From NCBI RefSeq assembly GCF_011751075.1, contig NZ_JAALLN010000011.1:1-64000 (forward strand): a DNA stretch of 64,000 nt. Reading direction: 5' to 3'. This document shows, piece by piece, positions 8,479-17,347 of this stretch (its first letter is position 1; each line of letters opens with the position of its first letter). Source of the DNA: Flavobacterium poyangense. GTDB lineage: Bacteria; Bacteroidota; Bacteroidia; Flavobacteriales; Flavobacteriaceae. A program made the translations under genes and the position numbers. Under the pieces are notes generated by a model. It ran no database searches, was not told the DNA's origin, and was given only the letters and a program-made list of their open reading frames with translations.

Positions 8479-8919
8479 TTACAATTTAATACTCTTATAG
8501 TACCAATCTTTATACATTTTTGCTTCTACCTTATCTGCCTTTGGATTTGAATTTAAGCCTAAATTAATCCTTGTGTTTGTTTTATACGATTTTAAAAATA
8601 ATAAAGCGAAACCCCCAACTTCGGCATTATCAGAAGAAATAAAGGAAGAAAAAACATTCATATAACCACAACATTTTTTCTTAGAATCAAGAATACTTAT
8701 TAAATAGGCTATATCATCAGGTTTCACCCAGTTTTCTGGAAAATCACCAGACAATGTTATAAAATTTAAGGGACTATTTGGATTATATTTTTTAGTAAAA
8801 AGTTGGATAAATTGTTTTACAGTCAACTCTTTAGGAGTTAGTATGATTCTTTTTGAATTTATTTGTGAATGGACAGTGATTGAGCTAAAAATAAAAATAA
8901 GCAGTAGTATTTGTTTCAT
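8479..8919 (-). CDS. Hypothetical secreted protein
   Basis: A 146-residue protein with a signal peptide (MKQILLLIFIFSSITVHSQ) predicted to be cleaved after HSQ. The mature part is basic and mixed alpha/beta, with a CC pair near residue 73. No domain is recognised. It is a single gene flanked by near-identical 22-bp direct repeats, which suggests it may have been inserted or duplicated as a unit between two copies of a dispersed repeat. Confidence 0.65.
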   Translation of the reverse strand: MKQILLLIFIFSSITVHSQINSKRIILTPKELTVKQFIQLFTKKYNPNSPLNFITLSGDFPENWVKPDDIAYLISILDSKKKCCGYMNVFSSFISSDNAEVGGFALLFLKSYKTNTRINLGLNSNPKADKVEAKMYKDWYYKSIKL

Positions 8920-8944
8920 ATATATTGAAATTATATTTAATGAA

Positions 8945-8966
8945 AATCCCCTAAATCTGCGTGAAA
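8945..8966 (+). repeat. 22-bp direct repeat, copy 2
   Basis: AATCCCCTAAATCTGCGTGA plus two A; 21 of 22 positions match the copy on the other side of the hypothetical gene. Confidence 0.7.
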
Positions 8967-8974
8967 CAAAAAAA

Positions 8975-9472
8975 TTACTTTAAGAGCAATTGCATAAAAA
9001 CCAAGTCAAGCCAGTGATCAAATTTGTAACCAACTTCTCGAATCGTTCCAGTTACCACAAAGCCAAATCTTTCATGAAAAGCAATACTTCCCGCATTATC
9101 AGCATCAATAGCCCCAATCATGACGTGATACCCTTGTTCTTTTGCTAATTGAATAATTTCAGTTAGCAATTTAGAACCAATTCCTTTTCCAATCACGTTG
9201 TCAACAACATAAACAGAATGTTCAATTGTATATTGGTATCCAATTTTTTCTCTAAAAGGACCGTAACTTCCAAATCCAACAACTTTTCCATCGAGATCAG
9301 CAACAATGACCGGAAGATTTTTTGTTTGTTTGTTCTCAAACCATTTTGTTTGTTCTTCTAATGTTTGCACATCATAGCTATAATTAGCAGTGGTATTCAA
9401 AATTGAATAATTTACAATATCGAGAATTTCCTTTAAATCGTTTCTTGTAGCAGGTCTAAGTAGTACATCCAT
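8975..9472 (-). CDS. GNAT N-acetyltransferase, phosphinothricin acetyltransferase-like
   Basis: A 165-residue GNAT-fold enzyme. The acetyl-CoA pyrophosphate loop is VIGKGIGSKLL at about 94-104. The C-terminal part AFHERFGFVVTGTIREVGYKF (about 130-150) is typical of the Pat/Bar subgroup, which acetylates small amines such as phosphinothricin or methionine sulfoximine. The ATG gives a start at MDVLLRPAT, the usual first beta strand. The natural substrate is unknown. It lies next to a thioredoxin-like gene on the same strand with a 24-nt gap. Confidence 0.87.
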   Translation of the reverse strand: MDVLLRPATRNDLKEILDIVNYSILNTTANYSYDVQTLEEQTKWFENKQTKNLPVIVADLDGKVVGFGSYGPFREKIGYQYTIEHSVYVVDNVIGKGIGSKLLTEIIQLAKEQGYHVMIGAIDADNAGSIAFHERFGFVVTGTIREVGYKFDHWLDLVFMQLLLK

Positions 9473-9496
9473 AGTTGTTTTTTGAATTTTTAAGTA

Positions 9497-10672
9497 CTAT
9501 TTCGTACCTAATTCAGCCAGCAAAGCATCAACATCTTTTGTGCTCCAGGTCATTTCAGAACAGATTATTTTTGCCTTTTTTGCGTATTTCAGAGCTGATT
9601 TTTTATCTTTTATTTTATTGTAAAGCCGGGCTACGAGTAAGTTCCCATCATAAGAATCATTGAGTTCTAAAGAATGATTTACCCAGAAAATAGCTTTTTT
9701 TAAAGCATCACTATCGTTTATATGTTTGAGATAGGTTTGTCCAATATCTTTAAGAAAAGAAGCATCATTCCAAACCAGTTTTTGTGTGTCTTCCAGTGTC
9801 ACTTTTTTATAAAATTGCCATTTTTCAGTTCGTTCAGCCAAAGTCAGATCAAATTTAAAGACCAAAGAATCGGTTTTTTGCAATCGGATCGACTTGGCAA
9901 CTTCCCTTTGTTTGTAATAATTTACCGTATCTAAATTATCAACCAGAGGACGCAGTAATTCACTGACAATACTCACCACTTTACGATCAATACGGTTTTG
10001 CGAAGCTACAGCAGCAAATTCTTTCTGATGATTTAAAACATATTGAAATTCTCTGGAGTTAATATCCGTAACCCCATTGGCGATAACACGCCAGTTGGTT
10101 TCACTAACCAACTGCGCATCCGATTGTGTATTGAGATACGTATGTGTAGCCGGAGACAGATCGGTTCTGTCTTTTCCTTTTCTTAATGTGTACAAATAAG
10201 CAAAGAATTTTGTTGAATTGCTCGGGTCAGCTAAAAAATCTTGCTCTAAGTAAGGCAATTGCAGCTTCGGATTTAAAGCATTATGAGCATCTGTCATAAA
10301 TGCTGCTGTTTTCATTTCGCCTTTTAAATTGTAAAGAAGAGTTTCATTAGTATCTAAAAACAAAAAGGTAGGTAATGATTTGGTGTTGAATTTTTTCTGA
10401 AGAATTTTCCCTTCTTCTTTTTCAATATTTAACCAAACGCATACATAATTCTTTTTTAAAAAGTCCATTACCGTCGGATCACTAAAGACCTCTTTTTTCA
10501 TTTGGTTGCAATGTGGACACCAATCCGCATAAAGCATTACAAAAAGAGACTTGTTTTCTTTTTTAGCATTCTCGAGACCTGTTTTGTAAGTAATATCATC
10601 CGGAACAAACTGATTCTGTGAATTTACAGTTTGAAGTGTAATAAAAAGAAAAAGCCAATATAGAGTTCGCAT
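9497..10672 (-). CDS. Thioredoxin-domain protein with C-terminal helical repeats
   Basis: About 391 residues. A signal peptide (LYWLFLFITLQTVNSQ) is followed by a thioredoxin fold with the redox motif YADWCPHCNQMKKEV at about 48-62. A long C-terminal region ends in TPR-like helices (about 325-385). It is likely a periplasmic thiol-disulfide or chaperone-like protein of the DUF255/thioredoxin-7 sort common in Flavobacteria. I start it at the ATG giving MRTLYW; an in-frame TTG 21 nt upstream is a less likely start. Partners are not evident from the neighbourhood. Confidence 0.85.
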   Translation of the reverse strand: MRTLYWLFLFITLQTVNSQNQFVPDDITYKTGLENAKKENKSLFVMLYADWCPHCNQMKKEVFSDPTVMDFLKKNYVCVWLNIEKEEGKILQKKFNTKSLPTFLFLDTNETLLYNLKGEMKTAAFMTDAHNALNPKLQLPYLEQDFLADPSNSTKFFAYLYTLRKGKDRTDLSPATHTYLNTQSDAQLVSETNWRVIANGVTDINSREFQYVLNHQKEFAAVASQNRIDRKVVSIVSELLRPLVDNLDTVNYYKQREVAKSIRLQKTDSLVFKFDLTLAERTEKWQFYKKVTLEDTQKLVWNDASFLKDIGQTYLKHINDSDALKKAIFWVNHSLELNDSYDGNLLVARLYNKIKDKKSALKYAKKAKIICSEMTWSTKDVDALLAELGTK

Positions 10673-10872
10673 AAAGAGTCTGGTTTTAGTCAAAAAAAGC
10701 TTTTAAATTGTGTAATGCAATTGGTAAAAAGTATACCAAGTATGATAGAAACATAATTTCGTTTTTAAAACTACGATTTTATAGTTCAAAAAATAATTGC
10801 ATCCAATAGGTTCGCTTTTACAAATATATCCTCTTTTTCTAAAACTTGTCTTAATATCTTATTCTTTATAAG

Positions 10873-10901
10873 TTGTATGAAGGTTGAAGTTTGTAACTTT
10901 G
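10873..10901 (+). promoter_or_regulatory. Putative menD promoter
   Basis: TTG, 18 nt spacing, then TAACTTTG: a good match to the flavobacterial TTG-N17-23-TANNTTTG consensus, about 50 nt before the menD ATG. Confidence 0.55.
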
Positions 10902-10950
10902 TAGTATAGAAAGTTACTGATTTTCTTAAAAAAAATAATACGTTATAAGA

Positions 10951-12612
10951 ATGATTTACCCCAAAATACCGCTTGCTCAAAGCATCATTGAGATTTTTTT
11001 GCTAAAAGGAATCACCAATATTATAATTTCTCCGGGATCAAGAAACGCTCCTTTAACAATTGGATTTGCCCAAAACCCTAATTTTACCTGTTACAGTATT
11101 GCAGATGAGCGATGTGCAGCTTTTTTTGCTTTGGGAATAGCACAGCAAACTAAAAAGCCAACTGCAATTGTTTGTACTTCAGGATCGGCATTACTAAATT
11201 ATTATCCGGCAGTTGCAGAAGCTTTTTACAGTCAGATCCCCTTAATTGTAATTTCGGCTGACCGTCCGCAAAGCAAGATTGATATCGGAGACGGGCAAAC
11301 CATCAGACAACAAAATGTGTTTGAAAATCATTCGGTTTTTAATGCTAATTTGACAGAAGAAGCTTCGGTTGAAAACGATTTAAAAATCAATACCGCCATT
11401 GATACTGCCATTTCCCAAAAAGGACCTGCACATATCAATGCCCCTTTTGAAGAGCCTTTGTACGAAACCGTTGACGTACTTTCGGTACACTCTGAAATCA
11501 CAAATCCGGAGCCTTTAACAGCGACTAAAAACATAGAAAACGCGGAAGAAATTGTTTCGATTTGGAATTCAACCAAACGAAAATTAATTATGGTTGGTGT
11601 AAATGAAACCAACACAATTGAAAAGGAAGTAATTGAAAATCTGGCCAATGACCCTTCGGTTGTGGTATTGACAGAAACAACTTCGAATCTTCATCATTCG
11701 AGTTTTATTAATAGCATTGATACTTTAATTACTCCTTTTGATGATGCTGAATTTAAGGACTTTCATCCTGATCTGTTAGTGACTTTTGGAGGTATGATTG
11801 TTTCAAAAAGAATCAAAGGATTCTTAAGAAAATACAAACCCAAACACCATTGGCATATTGATACTTTAAGAGCTTATGACACCTTTAATGCTTTAACGAA
11901 TCATTTTGTAATGGAACCAAATGATTTTTTCAAAGATTTATTGCCCAAAGCTCAAAATCCGGAAAGTGATTATTTTGATACGATAAAAGACATATACGAT
12001 TTAAGAAAAATAAGAAAACAAGAGTATTTAGATAAGATTCCGTTTTCAGATTTTAAAGTTTTTGAGAAAGTAATAAAATCCTTGCCTAAAAACAGTCAAC
12101 TACAGATTAGTAACAGTTCTGCTATTCGATATGCACAATTAATAGAAATTGATTCTACTATAGAAGTCTTCTGTAATAGAGGTACGAGCGGAATTGACGG
12201 AAGTACGTCAACTGCCATTGGTGCTGCAGTAGGAAGTGGAAAACAAAATATTTTTATCACAGGAGATATTAGCTTTTTATACGACAGTAATGCCTTTTGG
12301 AACTCTTATATTCCTAAAAACTTTAAAATTATCCTGATTAATAATGGAGGAGGAGGGATCTTCAGAATTCTGCCCGGACATGAGGAGAAACCGGTTTTTA
12401 ATACTTATTTCGAAACTTCACATCAACTAACAGCGGAGCATTTAGCTAAAATGTACAAGTTACGTTATCATACTGCTACAGATTTAAATTCGTTAGCAAA
12501 AAGTCTTGAATTGCTTTACGCTGAGCAAGAAGCTCCTGTACTTCTTGAAATTTTTACGCCAACTTTTGAAAATGATAGTATTTTAAAGCAATTTTTTAAA
12601 GAATTGATTTAA
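10951..12612 (+). CDS. menD: SEPHCHC synthase (menaquinone biosynthesis)
   Basis: A 553-residue ThDP-dependent enzyme that joins 2-oxoglutarate and isochorismate to give SEPHCHC, the committed step of menaquinone synthesis. Visible family blocks are ISPGSRNAPL (about 23-32), DERCAAFFALGIA (about 50-62), the pyrimidine-domain CTSGSALLNYYPAVAEA (about 71-87), GTSGIDGSTSTAIGAA (about 412-427) and the ThDP/Mg site ILINNGGGGIFRILPG (about 462-477). Full length compared with other MenD. No other men genes are nearby. The next gene downstream encodes a DUF2853 protein with its own promoter-like element. Confidence 0.95.
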   Translation: MIYPKIPLAQSIIEIFLLKGITNIIISPGSRNAPLTIGFAQNPNFTCYSIADERCAAFFALGIAQQTKKPTAIVCTSGSALLNYYPAVAEAFYSQIPLIVISADRPQSKIDIGDGQTIRQQNVFENHSVFNANLTEEASVENDLKINTAIDTAISQKGPAHINAPFEEPLYETVDVLSVHSEITNPEPLTATKNIENAEEIVSIWNSTKRKLIMVGVNETNTIEKEVIENLANDPSVVVLTETTSNLHHSSFINSIDTLITPFDDAEFKDFHPDLLVTFGGMIVSKRIKGFLRKYKPKHHWHIDTLRAYDTFNALTNHFVMEPNDFFKDLLPKAQNPESDYFDTIKDIYDLRKIRKQEYLDKIPFSDFKVFEKVIKSLPKNSQLQISNSSAIRYAQLIEIDSTIEVFCNRGTSGIDGSTSTAIGAAVGSGKQNIFITGDISFLYDSNAFWNSYIPKNFKIILINNGGGGIFRILPGHEEKPVFNTYFETSHQLTAEHLAKMYKLRYHTATDLNSLAKSLELLYAEQEAPVLLEIFTPTFENDSILKQFFKELI

Positions 12613-12646
12613 GTATTATAAGGTAATAAGTGTTAAATAATAGGAA

Positions 12647-12681
12647 TTGTTTTTATTTTGTAAGATAAAGATGTATTTTTG
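12647..12681 (+). promoter_or_regulatory. Putative promoter of the DUF2853 gene
   Basis: TATTTTTG fits TANNTTTG and lies 37 nt before the ATG. A TTG is present 24 nt upstream, slightly wide for the consensus. Confidence 0.4.
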
Positions 12682-12718
12682 TACTGTTGAATAATGCAGA
12701 ACTTTTATAAACTTTATT

Positions 12719-13060
12719 ATGAATACAAGAGACGAATTAATTGTAAAGTACGCTGAAGATTTAAAAAAGAAATGTGGTATTGTTGCCAACATGGAATTAT
12801 TGACAAAAATCGCAAAAGGTTGTGGACCCGCAATTTATAATGATGATTCCGCTACAATTGCCGGAACGCAACTATCAGAACTGGAAACGGTAAAAAATAA
12901 TTTTTTAATCAAGAAATTGGGCTTGACCAAAAGTCAGGCCTTAGACGAAGGTATTGATGCCGTTTTCGAAAAATACGGCAAATCGAATACAAACAAATAC
13001 AGAGTGGTAGTTTATTATCTCTTGACTTTACATTTCAAAAAAGAGAGTGTTTATCAATAA
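12719..13060 (+). CDS. DUF2853 family protein
   Basis: A 113-residue all-helical cytoplasmic protein of the DUF2853 family (NTRDELIVKYAEDLKKKCG at the start, KYRVVVYYLLTLHF near the end), widespread in Bacteroidota and some Alphaproteobacteria. No biochemical role is established. It has no signal peptide or catalytic motif and is probably a single-gene unit. Confidence 0.8.
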   Translation: MNTRDELIVKYAEDLKKKCGIVANMELLTKIAKGCGPAIYNDDSATIAGTQLSELETVKNNFLIKKLGLTKSQALDEGIDAVFEKYGKSNTNKYRVVVYYLLTLHFKKESVYQ

Positions 13061-13118
13061 GCTCTCTTTAAAATCATATTGGAATTTAGATTTGAGCGAT
13101 AGTAAACAGACAAAGCAC

Positions 13119-13289
13119 TTGGAATTTGAAATTTAAAAAATTGGAATTTACCCCCTAGTGTCCAATGATACTATCATTTTAAATAGAATAGACTTTATTG
13201 TTAAAACAAAAAGTAGCTGTCTCCAACGGGAAACAGCTACTCTTTAAGATCAAATTGGAATTTGGAAATTAGAAATTTGGAATTTACCC
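13119..13289. repeat. TTGGAATTT spacer repeats and duplicated 3' end of the exporter gene
   Basis: Two blocks of TTGGAATTT-type repeat bracket a terminator. Each is followed by a near-identical stretch (ACCCCCTAGTG[T/C]CCAAT then TATCATTTT). The right-hand copy is the true 3' end of the exporter gene. The left-hand copy is a noncoding duplicate of that end, so the spacer arose by a local tandem duplication. Confidence 0.7.
13207..13241 (-). terminator. Terminator downstream of the exporter gene
   Basis: AGTAGCTGT/ACAGCTACT stem with a 12-nt loop. On the minus strand it is followed by TTTTTGTTTT. It lies inside the duplicated spacer. Confidence 0.75.
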
Positions 13290-13290
13290 C

Positions 13291-14520
13291 CTAGTGCCCA
13301 ATCACAATATCATTTTTATCAGAAAGTATCACCTTTTCTTTGATAAAACGTTTTCCGATATTTAAAACAATAAAAGCCGTGATTGTTGTTGTAGTCATAA
13401 TGGCTACCATCGGAGTAATAGAATCTTTTACAAAAACCCCTATGGCAAATGAAGCCAATGCGCCTAAACCAAGCTGAATAGCACCCATTAAGGCAGAAGC
13501 ACTTCCGGCATTTTTTGCGAAAGGCGCCATGGTAAGTCCGGCAGTATTTGGATTCGATATTCCTAAGCAAGCCAGATAGATAAAGAGTATTCCAATTGTT
13601 TCATACAACCCCAAGAGGTTTTGCAAAGAAAGGATTAGAAATATAATGCTTATAACAGATTGTGTAATTAAAGCTCCAAAAATCATTTGTTCACTTGAAA
13701 ACTTCTTTAGTAAAATAGAATTTAGTTGGCTGGAACCAATAAAACTAAGTGACATAAAGGCGAAGATCCATCCATATGTTTTAGCGTCAACATGGTAAAT
13801 ATCCATAAAAACGATAGGGGAGGCCGCTACATATGAAAATAAGCCGGAAAATGCGATAGCACCTGTAAAAGCATAAGTATAGAACTGTGGTTCTTTTAAA
13901 ACCATCAAAAAGTTTGCAATTATGGGCTTTGGTTTTAGTGAAATTGAAGCATCTGGTTTATACGAATTTGGCAAACCAATTTGTGAGGCGATTAAAATAA
14001 GGATTCCCATGCACATCAAAATAAGAAATACCATGTGCCATCCGTAATCTTCCGTTACATAACCGCCAATTGTAGGCGCTAACATTGGCGAAAGTCCAAC
14101 AACAAGCATTAACATAGAAAATACTTTGGGAATGTCTTTTGCAGGAAATAAATCACGAACCATAGCAACTGATGCAACTGTTGCGGCACAGCTTCCGATA
14201 GCCTGAATAAATCTTAAAAAAATAAACGAATCAATATCTGAAACATAAGCACAACCCAGAGAAGCTAAAATATAAACCATCAAACCAACAAACAAAGGTT
14301 TTTTTCGTCCGAATCGATCTAATAATGGCCCATAAAGTAGTTGTCCTGCAGAAATTCCAACAAAATAACTGGACAAGCTCATAGAAACCTTAGCCACAGT
14401 TGTATGTAAATCTGCCGCTATTTTTGAGAATCCGGGCAAGTACATGTCTATTGAAAATGGGCCAAGAGCTGTCAAAGAACCTAAAATCAGGATCAGTTGG
14501 ATGTATTTTTTTGTTGTCAT
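13291..14520 (-). CDS. Bcr/CflA-type multidrug efflux MFS transporter
   Basis: A 409-residue major facilitator protein with 12 predicted membrane helices. The N-terminal LGPFSIDMYLPGFSKIA (about 20-36) is diagnostic of the Bcr/CflA drug:H+ antiporter-1 group. The intracellular loop LLYGPLLDRFGRKKPLFVGL (about 61-80) carries the A-motif. It probably exports drugs or metabolites such as bicyclomycin-type compounds or sulfonamides, but substrate cannot be assigned. Transcribed alone towards a hairpin terminator. Confidence 0.9.
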   Translation of the reverse strand: MTTKKYIQLILILGSLTALGPFSIDMYLPGFSKIAADLHTTVAKVSMSLSSYFVGISAGQLLYGPLLDRFGRKKPLFVGLMVYILASLGCAYVSDIDSFIFLRFIQAIGSCAATVASVAMVRDLFPAKDIPKVFSMLMLVVGLSPMLAPTIGGYVTEDYGWHMVFLILMCMGILILIASQIGLPNSYKPDASISLKPKPIIANFLMVLKEPQFYTYAFTGAIAFSGLFSYVAASPIVFMDIYHVDAKTYGWIFAFMSLSFIGSSQLNSILLKKFSSEQMIFGALITQSVISIIFLILSLQNLLGLYETIGILFIYLACLGISNPNTAGLTMAPFAKNAGSASALMGAIQLGLGALASFAIGVFVKDSITPMVAIMTTTTITAFIVLNIGKRFIKEKVILSDKNDIVIGH

Positions 14521-14661
14521 TATATTAAAAAATGGCTTTAAATTTTTTGCAAAGGTAAAGATTTCATATCTTTCTAAGTAATTAAAGTCTTTTTAATAGA
14601 AAGACCGAATTTTTAAACCTGGTTAAGTTGCAATGTGATTATTAATCTAAAATTAAAAATT

Positions 14662-15075
14662 ATGAAAAAGTACGTTTTATTATTATCGCTTGTTTGTACA
14701 TCAATTTCATTTGCTCAGACTATTACTTCAAAAATAGAGACTACAAGTCCCGAGCAGTATGAATTTCTTAAAAAAGTCAGCGAATATTATTCTGATATTC
14801 CGCTAACAAAGCAAATCACAAATTTTTATGCAGATGGTAAAATTATTGATTCCAAACAGGAATTTGACCTAAGAGGCACGCCGTTTTCAGCGTACAGCTT
14901 AGGACTTGGGCCATATAATAAAAGAGTTACCTTTAATTACACTACAAAAGCAGATGGTAAATCCCACGGTGATGTAACTCTTTTTGATGGAGATTATTAC
15001 AAGACTATTTACTATGACGATAAAAAAGAATTTGAATTGTTTGTAAACGGAAAATCAGTTTACGTTAAAAAATAA
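14662..15075 (+). CDS. Hypothetical secreted protein
   Basis: A 137-residue protein with signal peptide KKYVLLLSLVCTSISFAQ. The mature part is rich in beta strands (ADGKIIDSKQEFDLRGTPF, SHGDVTLFDGDYYKTIYYDD). No known domain. I place the start at the ATG that begins the signal peptide; an upstream in-frame codon would add nine residues of unlikely sequence. It has its own terminator. Confidence 0.7.
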   Translation: MKKYVLLLSLVCTSISFAQTITSKIETTSPEQYEFLKKVSEYYSDIPLTKQITNFYADGKIIDSKQEFDLRGTPFSAYSLGLGPYNKRVTFNYTTKADGKSHGDVTLFDGDYYKTIYYDDKKEFELFVNGKSVYVKK

Positions 15076-15096
15076 ACGAATACAAAAAGCATTTTA

Positions 15097-15134
15097 AAAA
15101 CCTCTGTAGATTCATTTTACAGAGGTTTTTTTTG
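15097..15134 (+). terminator. Rho-independent terminator
   Basis: AAAACCTCTGTA / TTACAGAGGTTTT stem with a short loop and eight T residues, just after the secreted-protein gene. Confidence 0.9.
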
Positions 15135-15173
15135 ATGTATATTTGAAAAGTTATTAGTTATAGAACCATTTCA

Positions 15174-15557
15174 ATGAAGAAAATTAGTCTACTTTTTTTA
15201 TTTATTTCTTGTGTGACTTATTCCCAAACCAATAGGTTTACCGGAGCTTGGAGCAATGAAAATTGCAAGGACTGCAACAAAAAATATGTTTTTAATCTCA
15301 CTCTGGCCCAATCTAATTCTAATATTTTTGGTACTGCTGAAATAATAAACAGTGATGAAAAACGAAACACCGGCATCATGGACGTGACCGGATTTGTATA
15401 TGCGCTTGGTGAGAAAGCGGTTGTAAAGCTTAAAGGCAAAAATGGTATTGCCGCAAGTATTATCCTTTATGTAAGTGATAATCGTATTCAGCTTGACAAA
15501 AGAGGCGGTTCAGATCTGATTCCGTCAGAATCAATGTTGACTAAATTGTATGATTAA
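15174..15557 (+). CDS. Hypothetical secreted protein
   Basis: A 127-residue protein with signal peptide MKKISLLFLFISCVTYSQ. The predicted mature protein begins TNRFTGAWSNENCKDCNKKY, with a CxxC pair, and continues as a small beta-rich lipocalin-like or DUF domain. No family is recognised. It lies 40 nt after a strong terminator, so it is probably expressed independently of the preceding secreted protein. Confidence 0.68.
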   Translation: MKKISLLFLFISCVTYSQTNRFTGAWSNENCKDCNKKYVFNLTLAQSNSNIFGTAEIINSDEKRNTGIMDVTGFVYALGEKAVVKLKGKNGIAASIILYVSDNRIQLDKRGGSDLIPSESMLTKLYD

Positions 15558-16242
15558 GATAAGTAAATCTGTACAATGGTTATTGACGCAACAAAATTTA
15601 CGCGTATATTGTTATATTAGTTATTAGTGTTTCATGAGGTGTAGGAGTTTTATTTTAATTCTACAGCTTAATCTAATAAAACATCCGTTTGCTTCTAAAT
15701 TAGAAACAATATTAAGTAATGTTGTTGGCAATAATAGCATATTTTTTATTGGGCAGATCGCAGACTTCTGTATATATACATATTTTTCGTACTAAATTAC
15801 ATGGTATTTTCTTGTTAAAATATGTTTCCCTAAAGCTAATTATTGATTCTTTTTTAGCGAAATGTCTCAATATATTATTTAAACTTTTCTATACGTTTTT
15901 ACTCTAAAAATTAACCTTTCTTTTTTGTAAGTATTCTTTGTTTATACACACAATAAAATTCTTAATAATTTAGTTGAAATTTTTGTAAGAATTAATATTT
16001 TAATTTACAGTATTTTACGTGTGTTTTTCTAAAAATATGAAAATATTTGAGAGAAAATATCTCCATATAACTAAATTTAGTTGTTTATTTGCTGCTGATT
16101 TTAAAGGTTGGCGCCAAATTTAACTTCATTCATTTTAGTAACCTGCTGTATTACGTTTAACCTTAAACTTTAGATCTACAGCTAAGTCGAAAAATCTGTC
16201 TCGACGTAAAAAAGGCAGATTAAATTAATAAGAATTTTAAAA
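15558..16242. other. Long AT-rich spacer, no gene seen
   Basis: A 685-nt region of very low GC without a convincing reading frame; the longest frame has a composition unlike its neighbours. I see no terminator hairpin after the preceding gene and no RNA gene I can name. It should contain the promoter of the downstream lipoprotein gene. Confidence 0.5.
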
Positions 16243-17277
16243 ATGAAAAGAATTTATTTTACGGCTATGTTATGCATGGCTTTGGTTTCTTGTAGTAATG
16301 AAGAACAAGTATCTGCCGAATCAAAATCACTAACTGAAAAAGAGACAAATGTTATGAGTTTTTCTTCTGAGATAAAAATGGAAGAAAAAATAGATGAAAT
16401 TGTTGCAATTAAATCTGAAAGTGAAAAAAACGTCTTAGTTGTTTTCAATAGACAAGAAGCTCTAAAAGGATATAATGTCACTAATAAGAGTACTAATAAA
16501 TCAGATGTTAAAAAACAAAACGAAGCGATTTATAACAGTTTAAAAGTTTATCATAACTTAGTTCTTTCAAGCATTTATGAGTTAAGAAAACAATTAAATT
16601 TCACTAGTATTCAAAGTATTGCTGATGAAATAAACTCTTTAAATGCTGTAGATCCTGAGAAGGCTGCTTATTTAACTAAAACGTATAAAAATTTACTTAT
16701 CAAAGACCCTGAAATTGGTGTAGTTAGTACTATTTTCGATCGCAGAACATCAAATGTGTTGAATGTAAAAGGTATTGTTTTAATCAATGGAAAGAAAATG
16801 GATTACGATCAATATTTTTCTGTTCCTGGAGAAAATATTGGTACTAGAAAATATATTCGTGACGAATCTGTAGCCGGATCAATCGCTGCTGTAGATGCAG
16901 AATATAAAGCTTTTTATTCTGCTGGAAGAGAAATTCATAGAAATGATTTCGGAGTTAAGTTTTTTAGATATTTTACCGAATTAAAAACATTTACCGGCCA
17001 TGTTGTTATGCCAGGAAGTTTTGTTGAATGCCCTAGTACTTTTACTGTTGACCCAAGTTCTGTTGCTGGTTTCGCACTAAGTAATACTGTTGCTATTGGA
17101 GACTATTCTTTTACCTATCCATATGTATCAGGTTCAGGTGTTTCTGTTAGATATGTAGGAGGAAAAATAAACAATGCTTATGTGCCTGTTGGAGGTAAAT
17201 TAAAAGCGACTTTCAGTACCACTATTGGAGGAATACATAGAGAAATGAGTTGTGATTTGACTTACAAAGAACAATAA
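16243..17277 (+). CDS. Hypothetical lipoprotein
   Basis: A 344-residue protein with lipobox LVSCS (Cys 17) after a short signal, then an acidic linker, a helical region at about 50-150, and a beta-rich C-terminal half from about 180 ending in a Ser/Gly-rich part (GSGVSVRYVGGKINNAYVPVG). Probably attached to the outer membrane or cell surface. No domain can be named. A perfect palindromic terminator follows immediately. Confidence 0.72.
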   Translation: MKRIYFTAMLCMALVSCSNEEQVSAESKSLTEKETNVMSFSSEIKMEEKIDEIVAIKSESEKNVLVVFNRQEALKGYNVTNKSTNKSDVKKQNEAIYNSLKVYHNLVLSSIYELRKQLNFTSIQSIADEINSLNAVDPEKAAYLTKTYKNLLIKDPEIGVVSTIFDRRTSNVLNVKGIVLINGKKMDYDQYFSVPGENIGTRKYIRDESVAGSIAAVDAEYKAFYSAGREIHRNDFGVKFFRYFTELKTFTGHVVMPGSFVECPSTFTVDPSSVAGFALSNTVAIGDYSFTYPYVSGSGVSVRYVGGKINNAYVPVGGKLKATFSTTIGGIHREMSCDLTYKEQ

Positions 17278-17283
17278 TCGAGA

Positions 17284-17324
17284 GTCTGCTTCGCAAAATA
17301 TTTTGCGAAGCAGATTTTTTTTTT
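17284..17324 (+). terminator. Perfect palindromic terminator
   Basis: The 15-bp arms TCTGCTTCGCAAAAT and complement have no unpaired loop in the perfect repeat and are followed by ten T residues. Confidence 0.93.
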
Positions 17325-17347
17325 AACGTATTTTATTGAAAATTAAA

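Noticed and set aside
8151..8550. Two overlapping frames across the spacer on opposite strands
   Set aside because: They run through the long CTTGCG palindrome and have repeat-driven composition, with no typical start context.
15719..15907. 62-codon frame in the long AT-rich spacer
   Set aside because: Composition is low-complexity Leu/Phe/Lys and there is no start context or family pattern.
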